Shown: one piece after another, positions 33,801-42,300 of the stretch
Numbering within the stretch: the stretch's first letter is position 1
How the letters are laid out: each line of letters starts with the position of its first letter
From: JANXQG01 sp037147235
GTDB taxonomy: Bacteria > Planctomycetota > Planctomycetia > Pirellulales > Thermoguttaceae
DNA: 58,479 nt
Direction: 5' to 3'
Assembly: GCA_037147235.1 (NCBI GenBank)
Contig: JBAWVO010000001.1
Span: 1 to 58,479, forward strand
Translations under genes and position numbers: made by a program
Notes under the pieces: model-generated
The model's database searches: none
The model's input: only the letters and a program-made list of their open reading frames with translations
What the model was told of the DNA's origin: nothing

Positions 33801-36800
33801 TTTCGATCGACCATATTCCGGGCGACGGAAGCGTTACTTCCGGCAGGCGGAGATCGTTGGGCAAGGCCACCTCGAAGCGATAAATTCTTCGCTGGCCGAC
33901 GTGGAAGGTAATCTTGCTCTCCAGGCTCGGCTCGGTCGGATCGAGTTTAACACTCGTCTGGGCCTCGGCAGTTACCTCGGCGACGGTGGGCGCAACACTC
34001 AGCCGGAGAACAAAGGGCGTCGTTGGAAAGTGATAAGCCTCGTAAGGCCGAATCGCCAACACGCTTTCCTCGGTCGCGGGGCCGCCGCTCAAATCGGGTA
34101 GCACCCCGAGATCGACGCGAGTCACCCCGGATCGCTCCGTGGTACGGACATCCAAGAGCGAGCTGCGACGAATCGTGAGCTGCCCGCTAGAAAGTGCAGC
34201 GTCGCGGACCGTAACCATGGGCACGGCGAACGTGTCCAGCGGTGCATGACCCACCTTGCCGCTTCGCGAAAGGAAAAGGTTGAACTGCTCGGTATCCTTG
34301 GCCGTTTTAAGCAGGCTGACTTCGATGGTTTGTTCGTTGGCCACCCGCCGAACCTCCCAGCCGCGGACGTTGCTTCCAACCACTTTCTCCACAAGGTAGT
34401 CGGCAGGCAGCGACAGCGTAAAGGCATCGCGCTGTCCGCGGCGGAATTCCAGCTTAATGTGCAAGGCCATGCGGAGGCCGTCTTCCTGGACATCCAGCAG
34501 GCTGGCAGTCTGCACGGTCAGGCCGCGATCGACCTGGGCTTCCGCCACCTTCGGACGCCACTGCAATTGCAGCGCCCCGCCAGGCCCGAGTGCCGTCTCC
34601 AGGTTTTCGTCGGGCCGCTGCGTATCATGGATGCGGCGATCGATGGCCTGGCCCAAGCGAACCTCGGTCTGAGGTTGGGGCACTCGGAAAGTGACCATCG
34701 CGGCTGGGGCCGTGGGGAGCGATCCGCTGGTGCCACGCCATCCGCCGACATGCCCCAGCTTGAGGCGGACTTCCAGCTCTAGTTTGTGGGTTCCCTTGCC
34801 GGAAACTTGCAGCACCAGAAGCGTTGCATCCATCGCCGCAGCCTTGCCTCCCTTACTCGGTTTGGCAGACTCAGAGGCGGCAGCGACGACCTTCAGTCGG
34901 GCCGGCTTGCCGTCCAGATCGGCTCGGGCCAACACGCCGCCGCGCAGACCGAGGGGAATGGAGATGTAGCCCTCGGCCAGTACGTTGATTTGCATCTGCC
35001 CGGTAAGGTTCAGCGTTTCCTCGCCTTCGAGCACCGCGCTGTAGGCCACGCCCGACAGGGTGTAGGGCAGAGGAGCCGGATGGGCATCGATCTTCTTGTC
35101 GGGATAGGCCTGGTTCCAAAGCTCGACGTAGCGATCGTAGGGAACCATGAGATGATCCGCGTCTTGGAGGCCCGTCTTCGATTTCACGTCGTAGGGCACG
35201 ATGATCGCATCGCTGGGCACGGCAACCGGCGGCTCCAGGGCCGCGGGTTGCGGCTGGGCCTGAGCGGTTGCCGAGAGCAACAGGGTCAGGGCCAGAACGA
35301 GTGCCGTTGTGACCGCAGTCGGGCTACCGATCCGGCCCGCGAGGCCACGGAGACCTTGGAGGAACCAGCGAACAAGACCCGCAGCCAAGTAATACGGCAC
35401 CAGCAGGCTAGCGGCGTAGAAGACCCCGTTGCAGAGATTCGCCATGCTCACGGTGTCCCAAGCTAACGGTATCAGCGCGGCGGCCAGCGCAAGGCCGAGC
35501 ACCAACGCCGCCTTCTGCCGCACGGGTCGCCTGGTCAGGGCCACGCCCAGCACGAACACGGCCAAGGCCACACCCCAGACCAGGGCCTCGGTACGAGTGC
35601 GGCGGGCCAGCGTAATACCGATTTGCGGATTGGCCCCCAGGCTGCTAAAACTGAGGAGTTGCTCGTCCATCCCGGATTGTTCCACGTCGATCTTCAGACT
35701 GCGAACGCCGAGAAACTTGTCTTGTTTGTAGGTCGGTTTGGAAATCGAGTAGCTGGACTCGCCCCAGCCGCCCTGGGGCACTTTGCCTGACTCGGGCTTC
35801 GCATCGGGTGGCGGAATAATGCTGACCACGTCAGGAGTTGCGGGATACGCCGCAGGCGCGGGTATGAAAGCGTCGTTCCCGAAAGGATCGTCCCTGTCGG
35901 CAGCAGGTCCGCGAGGCGCCGCGGGTGCAGGAGACGCTTCAGTTGCGGGCGGCGGCGGTGCGGATATGTCCGCTTTAGGGGCCTCGTCAAGAGTCGGTGC
36001 TTGAGGCAGATGTAATACCTTTTCCTTGTCAACATTTGGCGGAGGAATGTCCCGGACCGCGTCTTTCTTTTCCTCTCCGTCGCGTCCTTCGGGTTTACCG
36101 CCTTCGCCATTCTGGGCAGCCGCCTTTTCCTCATCTGCCTCCCCTCGATAGAACCCTGGCTTGCGGTGTGACACGTCAGGCTTGGGAGTCGCGACTGTAG
36201 TCGATGCCATTCCGAACTGGCGGAGCTCATTCTTACAACTCGCCGACTTCGCTTCCCCTCCCATCATCACGAATGAGGACGAATGAACCCCACCACCCAG
36301 CACATAGAGCGCACCCGCCACCGCCATCGGAGCGGGCATAGGCCGCTTGATCTGCTTGGCCTCCAAAGTACCGTCGGTGGCCACGACATCGTAGCCGTCA
36401 GGCACCGTGACCGTCCACTCGATATTTACCAGGGGAATCTCGGTCGATTGCTTCGCTGCCTGGCTGGTGCGGTAGAGCAACCGCGGTGCGGTGAGGTTCA
36501 ACCGCCCGCCGTTGGTCACGGCTTGCACAGGCACTTCATAGACGAGTTGCAAACTCCGCGCCGCGCCGGTCGAGCCGGGCGGAAGGCCGATCAGACGAAT
36601 CCCGCCTCGCTTCTGCGGCTTCAGCGGCGCACCGTCCAGTACGGCCGACCAGAGCGACGCCTTTTCCGGCAATTCGACTTCCAGATAGGGGGCCTTGGTG
36701 CGAAGTTGGAATGTGGCCTGGGTCTGGCTCGTGCCATCCGCCGAGAGCAGGGTCGTGAGCTTGGCTTGCTGGACAATCGCCGGCGTTAGCGCGTAACTTG

Positions 36801-39315
36801 GATTGCGGTAGACATCGACCTCGACTTTGGGCGTCTCGCCTACGAAGTCATACGTGCCCAAGAGCCGCATCGGCGGTTGCTTCACACCCCGATTTCCCGG
36901 CTGTTGTTGATTTGGATCAAGACTGACCGGGGTATATTTGGCGATAGCCAACTGTCCGACGTCGGCACGTCGCGCATCGGTCTTCACGTCCACGCCAAGT
37001 TCCAGATCGCCTTCAATCGCCACCAGGCCCGACTGGTAGATCACCGCATCGGCCTTCATGAGCGGCAGGCCAAAATCCTTTAACTCGATGACCTTGCCCT
37101 CACCCCCTGTCTCTTTCCCAGAGGGAGAGGGGAGTAAGTTGCCGACCGTCTGGGGACGCATCTCGAAATCGACCTCCAGGCGGACCTCGCCACGACGGGC
37201 TTCGTCCAAGAGCACGTTCCATCGCCGCATCGGTCCCGCCGGCTCGTGCGTGAATTCCTTGACCGTCACGCCGTCCATGCCGCGGATGGTAAGGGCCTCG
37301 GGGGTTGAAGCTGGAAGCAGAAGGGCCAATCGCCGCGTCTTCGCATCCTCGATCGTATAGAGAACGACATAATGGGCCTTGAGCACTTCCGGAACGATCT
37401 GGAAGAAGGCGAATGTCCGCGCGGTCGCGCGCGACTTCGTGCGATTGACGGCAATCGTCGCCTTGCCTCCGGCTGCTTCGTAGCGATAGGCCAGGTTCAT
37501 CGCCCCGCTGGCCATGCCGAAGCGAGCCATCTCCGCGGCAGTGATTGGCACGAGGCCTTTCACTTTGTCGGGCCGGACTTCCATATCTTCATCGGCCATC
37601 ACGGCCACGGCACCCTCGTCGCGCTGAGCATCGGCAACACGAAACATGGGAAACTCCAGCGATTGGCTCTTCCATGAGCTGAGCCAGCCCGGCGGCGTGT
37701 ACTCGGCGCGGAAACCGGCCACATAGATCTGCCCCGGGGCAATTCCTTGAGGCAGCTTGACATGCACGCGGCCCAGCCGTAGGTCAGGCTGGAAAGCCTG
37801 ACCTACCTTGTCGCTCGTATAACGATCGATGGTTAGCGGCGACTTGTCCTGGCCAGTGACCTCGATCACCTTCCATCCGGCGGGCACACTGAAGTCGAAG
37901 CCAAAACGCTTCTCGGCGGTGGGCAACAAGGCAAAACCACCCTGGACTTCGCACCCCTTGTCCTGAATGTTCAGCAGCAAATTCGTGGTCACGGCAAGTG
38001 TCGCGGGAACACGGCTGAAATCGGCCTTCAATTCATAGCCGCCTTGCGGGGCATAGTATGCGGCGATATAGCGCAGCGGGACCGCGCTGGGATCCGACCG
38101 CACAAGCGTTGCCGGCAACGCCGTAACGAGGACTGCCGTATCGACCGGGATCAGGTCGTTGGTGTTGAGTGATTCGGCCTTGAGTTCGTTCTGAACCAAG
38201 AGACCCAGGACCGTGACCTGGCCGACCACGTCCAGCAGTTCCAACCGCGGCATGTGCCACAGCTTCAACTGGCTGGGCGTCTTGATGGCGGCTATGGAAA
38301 GCACGACCGTGTCGGTCGTCTGCTCGCGGAGCCGCACATTCACGATCTTGTGGCCGCCCTCCGTCTCGATGTCCCAGCGGGCCAAGAGCGGCGAGTTGAT
38401 CTCGGTAACCTCAAACCCCTCGGGCACAACAAAGCGGAAGCGATCGACCGCTCGATGGAGAATCCAGAGTGTCACCGTGGCGTGGAGCTTCTCGTAGGCC
38501 TCGGTCACCTCATCAAACAACACGCACCGCGAGGCCACGGCCTGCTCGCGGCGTTGCAGGTGGCTGTTCAACGACATGAGGATGGTGCAGTCGCCGCTAC
38601 GGGGCAGCAGTTCAAAGCGAGTGACTTTGGCGGCCGCGTCCACCGCGCGAGAAACCACATCCGCCCCGCCTTTGATCTCGACATCGCCCGGCACCGTGAG
38701 CCGCCACCGGCCGACTGCGGCGTTGGTCAAGCGGAAACTCAGATACTGTTGGGCGGAGTTCATTTCGAGCGGAGCGACCATGTCAAGCACCAGCCGATGC
38801 CTGCCTTGGCCGGAGACCAAGAGATTTAGCCGTCCGTCGGCAGCATAACCCAAGGGCGCGGCCTGGTCGTCGAGCTTCGCCGCCAGAAGCCCCACACCGC
38901 TAAAATCGAGCGGAACCGCGTGCAGGCCGTCTTCAAGCACGTCAATGGCGATCACCCCTTGCAACTTCGCACGGCCGTCGTTGACCGTGATGTCGTAGTC
39001 GGAAGAGACGGTCACGGCCGGATGCGGAACGTGCGTTTCCGGGGCCTTCTTGGCTTTCTTGACCAGTTGGTCATATTCCTGCCGCGTCAAGAGTACGCGA
39101 TGCGGCCCACTCTCCAGCAGAACCTTCAGGTCGGAGATTGGAACGTAGATCTCGCGAGTTTTTTGCGGTTCGCTGGCAGGGGATCCAGCCTGTGCGGCGG
39201 CGGTTGCCCACCAAGCGAGTACAGTCATAAGTGCCAGCACCCGAGGAAAATACCACAATCGGTCGGATTGGTCGGATCGGTCCGATTGTGTCGTAATGCT
39301 ATACTGCTTACTCAT
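30802..39315 (-). CDS. Giant 2837-aa exported, multi-pass anchored protein with two related modules and autotransporter-type repeats
   Basis: The ATG at 39315 is preceded by GGAGGTGCGAGCC, a near-perfect ribosome site, and overlaps the end of the 1165-aa gene by eight bases. Order of parts: signal peptide (LALMTVLAWWATAAAQA, about 28-45); module A from about 55 (IYVPISDLKVLLESGPHRVL, then LTRQEYDQLVKKAKK) followed by more than 1100 beta-rich residues; hydrophobic segments at about 1240-1355 ending in a second signal-like stretch, TTALVLALTLLLSATAQAQ; module B from about 1372 (AIIVPYDVK, then LMVPYDRYVELWNQAYPDKK) and another 1000 beta-rich residues; two autotransporter-associated repeats at about 2428 and 2521 (NNSYSGGTTINAGALNAG; GNLTLSRANTYSGQTVFNG); a Gly-rich stretch; and C-terminal membrane segments (about 2750-2835). 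Three dispersed repeats lie in frame. No catalytic motif is seen; function unknown. Confidence 0.85.
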   Translation of the reverse strand: MSKQYSITTQSDRSDQSDRLWYFPRVLALMTVLAWWATAAAQAGSPASEPQKTREIYVPISDLKVLLESGPHRVLLTRQEYDQLVKKAKKAPETHVPHPAVTVSSDYDITVNDGRAKLQGVIAIDVLEDGLHAVPLDFSGVGLLAAKLDDQAAPLGYAADGRLNLLVSGQGRHRLVLDMVAPLEMNSAQQYLSFRLTNAAVGRWRLTVPGDVEIKGGADVVSRAVDAAAKVTRFELLPRSGDCTILMSLNSHLQRREQAVASRCVLFDEVTEAYEKLHATVTLWILHRAVDRFRFVVPEGFEVTEINSPLLARWDIETEGGHKIVNVRLREQTTDTVVLSIAAIKTPSQLKLWHMPRLELLDVVGQVTVLGLLVQNELKAESLNTNDLIPVDTAVLVTALPATLVRSDPSAVPLRYIAAYYAPQGGYELKADFSRVPATLAVTTNLLLNIQDKGCEVQGGFALLPTAEKRFGFDFSVPAGWKVIEVTGQDKSPLTIDRYTSDKVGQAFQPDLRLGRVHVKLPQGIAPGQIYVAGFRAEYTPPGWLSSWKSQSLEFPMFRVADAQRDEGAVAVMADEDMEVRPDKVKGLVPITAAEMARFGMASGAMNLAYRYEAAGGKATIAVNRTKSRATARTFAFFQIVPEVLKAHYVVLYTIEDAKTRRLALLLPASTPEALTIRGMDGVTVKEFTHEPAGPMRRWNVLLDEARRGEVRLEVDFEMRPQTVGNLLPSPSGKETGGEGKVIELKDFGLPLMKADAVIYQSGLVAIEGDLELGVDVKTDARRADVGQLAIAKYTPVSLDPNQQQPGNRGVKQPPMRLLGTYDFVGETPKVEVDVYRNPSYALTPAIVQQAKLTTLLSADGTSQTQATFQLRTKAPYLEVELPEKASLWSAVLDGAPLKPQKRGGIRLIGLPPGSTGAARSLQLVYEVPVQAVTNGGRLNLTAPRLLYRTSQAAKQSTEIPLVNIEWTVTVPDGYDVVATDGTLEAKQIKRPMPAPMAVAGALYVLGGGVHSSSFVMMGGEAKSASCKNELRQFGMASTTVATPKPDVSHRKPGFYRGEADEEKAAAQNGEGGKPEGRDGEEKKDAVRDIPPPNVDKEKVLHLPQAPTLDEAPKADISAPPPPATEASPAPAAPRGPAADRDDPFGNDAFIPAPAAYPATPDVVSIIPPPDAKPESGKVPQGGWGESSYSISKPTYKQDKFLGVRSLKIDVEQSGMDEQLLSFSSLGANPQIGITLARRTRTEALVWGVALAVFVLGVALTRRPVRQKAALVLGLALAAALIPLAWDTVSMANLCNGVFYAASLLVPYYLAAGLVRWFLQGLRGLAGRIGSPTAVTTALVLALTLLLSATAQAQPQPAALEPPVAVPSDAIIVPYDVKSKTGLQDADHLMVPYDRYVELWNQAYPDKKIDAHPAPLPYTLSGVAYSAVLEGEETLNLTGQMQINVLAEGYISIPLGLRGGVLARADLDGKPARLKVVAAASESAKPSKGGKAAAMDATLLVLQVSGKGTHKLELEVRLKLGHVGGWRGTSGSLPTAPAAMVTFRVPQPQTEVRLGQAIDRRIHDTQRPDENLETALGPGGALQLQWRPKVAEAQVDRGLTVQTASLLDVQEDGLRMALHIKLEFRRGQRDAFTLSLPADYLVEKVVGSNVRGWEVRRVANEQTIEVSLLKTAKDTEQFNLFLSRSGKVGHAPLDTFAVPMVTVRDAALSSGQLTIRRSSLLDVRTTERSGVTRVDLGVLPDLSGGPATEESVLAIRPYEAYHFPTTPFVLRLSVAPTVAEVTAEAQTSVKLDPTEPSLESKITFHVGQRRIYRFEVALPNDLRLPEVTLPSPGIWSIEKQEPQKGVPSLPLSEGRSILKIQLQQGALGDSAVILRGKLARRAGFSPPHQALDAQQEISLPRLEVLGVKRQEGYIAVQADPAFNVQARDLRDCQETELQRVAAWLDPQLRAATRLALHYASGGYAGKLRLVPRTPEVVCDTITNIRITDRAIEETIFLNYNIRNAGIHELSFLLPASMADARISTPMLRRKTVAPVDPKAADSPLRVQIELQGDAMNDLRVLVENDRLLTPGSHLAPLPSFQAAAGGTTGFVRHQYAVLQTTNRDELVVEPLNGLEVLSRQQQQWQTLSELLGTKRLYQAYLLQPGAVQPRLSFHLQRHEEVETSGARIDLAQTTIVVDANGAYRAKVELSLDNSSEQFLDVELPEGATLWTVHVAGEPVKPGQVPGAKDARHVLLPVRKTAKGDLNYLVVLKYGGKMPPLSVMSSMQFPLVRNVKSGRTSELGRQGNIGIEQSQLEIYVPKSHQWFAFDGTMHPTADEADLKAGRLAAFNKQGQRLIEATHDKDPFTRVRAAENLKNWVTEAEKSQDVTGRVGNQALQSQLSANSSTAQQAKDLLKSSPGGEQQGDETTVDNRERLNDLYQKQDVVNAKGSLNLAGNNSYSGGTTINAGALNAGALAVQNSTDFNGNWITRNNLNNDVAVAQQPSQANEPPTGGKPTSPYSQQDDAQYFPPGMQTGLVKQGAGNLTLSRANTYSGQTVFNGGVLQTANPNLANGRINLNTAEQFGGQGNFGNANPFSNSRGGFGGGGASGGGAQAGKMQEQAQPQMPNAQSPGQQLYGRRSGTRDDQKRELGEYQQKLSVANNLNQPQAQSVDRANQPSGGAVMGMGMGMSTSPASAPVVPPSGYPSGSTMTEESRKQEWAVNPGHATAAPAAPTAPAGLASLDFELPTDKSLYELHRFTTPRGEAELTARTISNHMLAKLGLLAGIAAACLLIWAASWLIRRGALAWFRRPAGAALLAIAGLIALCGGMLPVVGLIAMLTGIGLLVAHLWRRRMVA
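33656..33673. repeat. In-frame hairpin repeat, RAGFSPP type
   Basis: GGCGGGCT-AA-AGCCCGCC, perfect 8-base arms. Read on the minus strand it encodes RAGFSPP at about residue 1880 of the 2837-aa protein. Confidence 0.85.
37098..37134. repeat. In-frame repeat, LLPSPSGKETGGEG type
   Basis: Pyrimidine-rich CTCACCCCCTGTCTC is followed by the partly complementary GAGGGAGAGGGGAG, giving LLPSPSGKETGGEGKV at about residues 727-741 of the 2837-aa protein. A fuller hairpin of the same family is at 57169-57191. Confidence 0.75.
37779..37806. repeat. In-frame 12-bp perfect hairpin, QAFQPD type
   Basis: GTAGGTCAGGCT-GGAA-AGCCTGACCTAC has perfect 12-base arms and a 4-base loop. In the gene it reads VGQAFQPDL at about residue 503. 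A shorter copy, AGGCT-TTCC-AGCCT, is at 47561-47574. Confidence 0.92.
39257..39288. repeat. 9-bp tandem repeat at the 5' end of the giant gene
   Basis: Three near-copies of GGTCGGATT, the outer parts also complementary (AATCGG...CCGATT), encode the SDRSDQSDR segment before the signal peptide of the 2837-aa protein. Confidence 0.7.
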
Positions 39316-42300
39316 GGCTCGCACCTCCATTTTTCGCCGCAGGGGGTGAAGCTATCTCTTTTCGGCTTGCGACCCATGCAGACCCCGTTGTACCAAACGC
39401 CGTAACCAGAGCCATCAGCGGCCGATAGAGCCGGAACATTCCCACGATCGACCAGAGCAGTAGCACGATGGCCACGGCCGCGAACAACGGCCCGCCTAGA
39501 ACGTGCAGTGAGAACTTCGGCCAGAAGACACCCAGCAGCACCAAGGCGACGACAAACACGCCCACGGCGATTACGCGACGCGCCAAGCTCGTTCGCACCA
39601 GTACGACACCACCAAGCACCACCACGCCGAAAATCCAGGCGTTGAGCGTCTGATGGTCGAGCGTCCATAGCCTGACGTTACTCTGGGCATCCGGTCGCAG
39701 CGTGGAGAAGATCAGCGGTACGCCGTCGAAATGGAAGGTTTTAGCGGCACCCAAAGCACCGCTATTCCCTTCGCAAACCCACTCCACCTTCTTTTCATGC
39801 GTTTCTGAGTTGAAGGGCATCCAGCGGTCTTGATATCCATAGCGCCACTGAAAATCCTCGGCCCACGATCCGGCAGTACCCACGACATCTTGCGTGGGAG
39901 GCACGAAAGCGCACAGGTAAACCTTTTGCACCGCCGTATCTTCCGAAAACGTCGGCAGCAAGAGAGTTCGCCCACTCTTGACCGTATAGCGGATCTCCAG
40001 CACAAATGGCTCGTCGGCGTTTGCGCTCAACAGGGGCACGACGAGCGCGTCGCCCTCGCCTTTCCGCAAGGTTACCAGTTGGCCGTTGATCCGCACCGGG
40101 TCGCTGTCAGGGGCGGCATCCGTCGGCAATTGCACGGCCAGCCAGGGGCGAACGCTGCGAATACGGTAGACAGCCTGTACGGCGGTCTCGCCTGCCGGCG
40201 TGAGCACCATGCGGCAGACGGCCCGATCGATGCTGGTCCGCTTCACCTCTTCCAGTTCGTAGCGAGTTACCTTGACCGGCAGCGTCCATTCGTCGTAGAA
40301 CTCGAAGGCTCGCGCGGCTCCGCCCACGGGAGTCGTCAGATCGCGCTGCGGGTCGATGGGCCGCAGGCCCTTGATATCTTCGGCCTCCTGGAAATCGAGC
40401 GTTTCCGCCTTGGTTAACACGATCTGGCCAAAGGCCCGATCAACGTCGCGGGGAACAAGCCTCGGCACGGCCACTTCCAGCGACTTGCCCACCTCGAGCT
40501 TGTCGAGCTTCTTCTCCCACACCAAATCGATCTGCCCTTCACCCAGCAGTTCACCTTCACCCGTCAGACTCCATGCGACCATGTTCTTGTCTAGGTCGGC
40601 GGGAGGCGGGTCGAGGGTCTTCTCGTGAATGCCGGCGGTGGTGTTGCGGAGCAGTGGGGCCACGTCGGCCGGAACGTCGATACGGAGCGATTTCACGCCG
40701 CTGAAATGGATCGAGTAATAAAAGGTTGCCTGGTACTTGATGACCCCCTCGTCAATTCGCGCCACGAGCAACTGGCGGATCGTAACTTGCGGCTTGCGCC
40801 GCTCGGCCGTCAGGCGGAGTACAACCGGCTCCTGAGTAAACGTAAAGGCCAGCACGGGACGAATCGCAGAAACGCTGGCTGGCGACCGCTCCACGGCAAT
40901 GCCTTCCGTCGCCTCTTGGTACGACACGGGCCGCAAACCATCGGCCTTGGCTGGGCTAACCCGTAGACTCTCGGGGGCATGTACGATCAGCCTTCCGGAC
41001 GCGTGCTCGACCGTTGTCTTGGTTGGTTGCGGCAGCGGCAAGTCGATCTCGGCCGACTTACCCGTGGGCGTCAGCAAGTTGGCCTCGTGCAGATCGCGCT
41101 GCAACTGCACCCGCAAACCGACGCGTCCCAGGGCCTTGCGAGCCAAATTCACGATAAGATGGTTCTTTTTTTCGCCCTCGACATGAAACGAATCGATCTC
41201 GGCTGCCGAGGAGGAGGCCGCGGGCGTTGTCCCGGGCACCGCGGGCACAGCCACCGGCTTGCCAATGACGCTGCGAACTTCAAAACCCTCCGGCACGTCG
41301 AGCTCCAGCTTGAAGATGCCAGCCCGCTCGATGGTATAAACGGCCGTCAGATTGAGCGTGAGCTTTTCCGGCTCCAACTGGACATCGACCAGCGAATCGA
41401 CGGTGATCCGCGGCGCGACTTCCTCAACGGCCAGTTCCAACTCGAACGGCACCGAGGCATAGCGATAGGCGAAGGTCCAAACGGCCGAACGGAGCGTCGG
41501 CGGAAGCTCGTTGGCATCGACCTGCAACAGGCCGCTGGTCTTGGTCGCCTCAGCACGCAGGCCCGAGCCGACCTGGGCCACAACGAAACCTTGCTGGCGG
41601 CCGACATTGAGGGCCTTGACCACGGGCAGCTTGAGCGACTCAACCCGTTTCTGGCCGGCAATTTTCTCCAACTCGACGACCACCGACTGCGCGGTCTTGG
41701 CCGGCTCGAACAACTGCGCCGTAATCTTCTGTACGGTTGAGCCAGCGGCTGGCGGTTCGACCGACCACTGCCGCACGTTGGGATCAAAGACATTGACCAC
41801 CTTGAAATCGGCCGGGACTTCCAGGGCGATCTGGTTCAATTCCGCGCGGCTGATCGTGTAAGCCAAGGTCGTGCGAGTCCGCGCGATCCCTTCCTGGATC
41901 CATACCTGCTGCTCCGACTGCACGTTGGCCAATGCCGTAAGCCCCGTGGCGCCTTCGGACTTGGGCGTCCAGTCGATCCGCACTTCGGGTGCAGCACCGA
42001 CAAAGGCTAGGATGACCGTCTCGTCCACCTTCTTCTCATTCGGGAGCGTAGGCGTCCCGCCTGCGTCCAGTTTCTTACTCGTAGCAACCGGCGGCACTTC
42101 CGTTGCGGCAATCAACGGATGCAGATTGACCTTCACACCCGCCTGCGGGATACGAACCTTCCAACGGCTCACCGCGGCCTGCGGGGCCTGGAACGATACG
42201 CAGTTTTGGCCCGGCGAGCGCGTGATCGCCCGGGCATATTCCAGAACCAATTCGATCTGCTCCGGCTGCTTTCCCTTCTTTTCGATCAACAAGCGATGGT

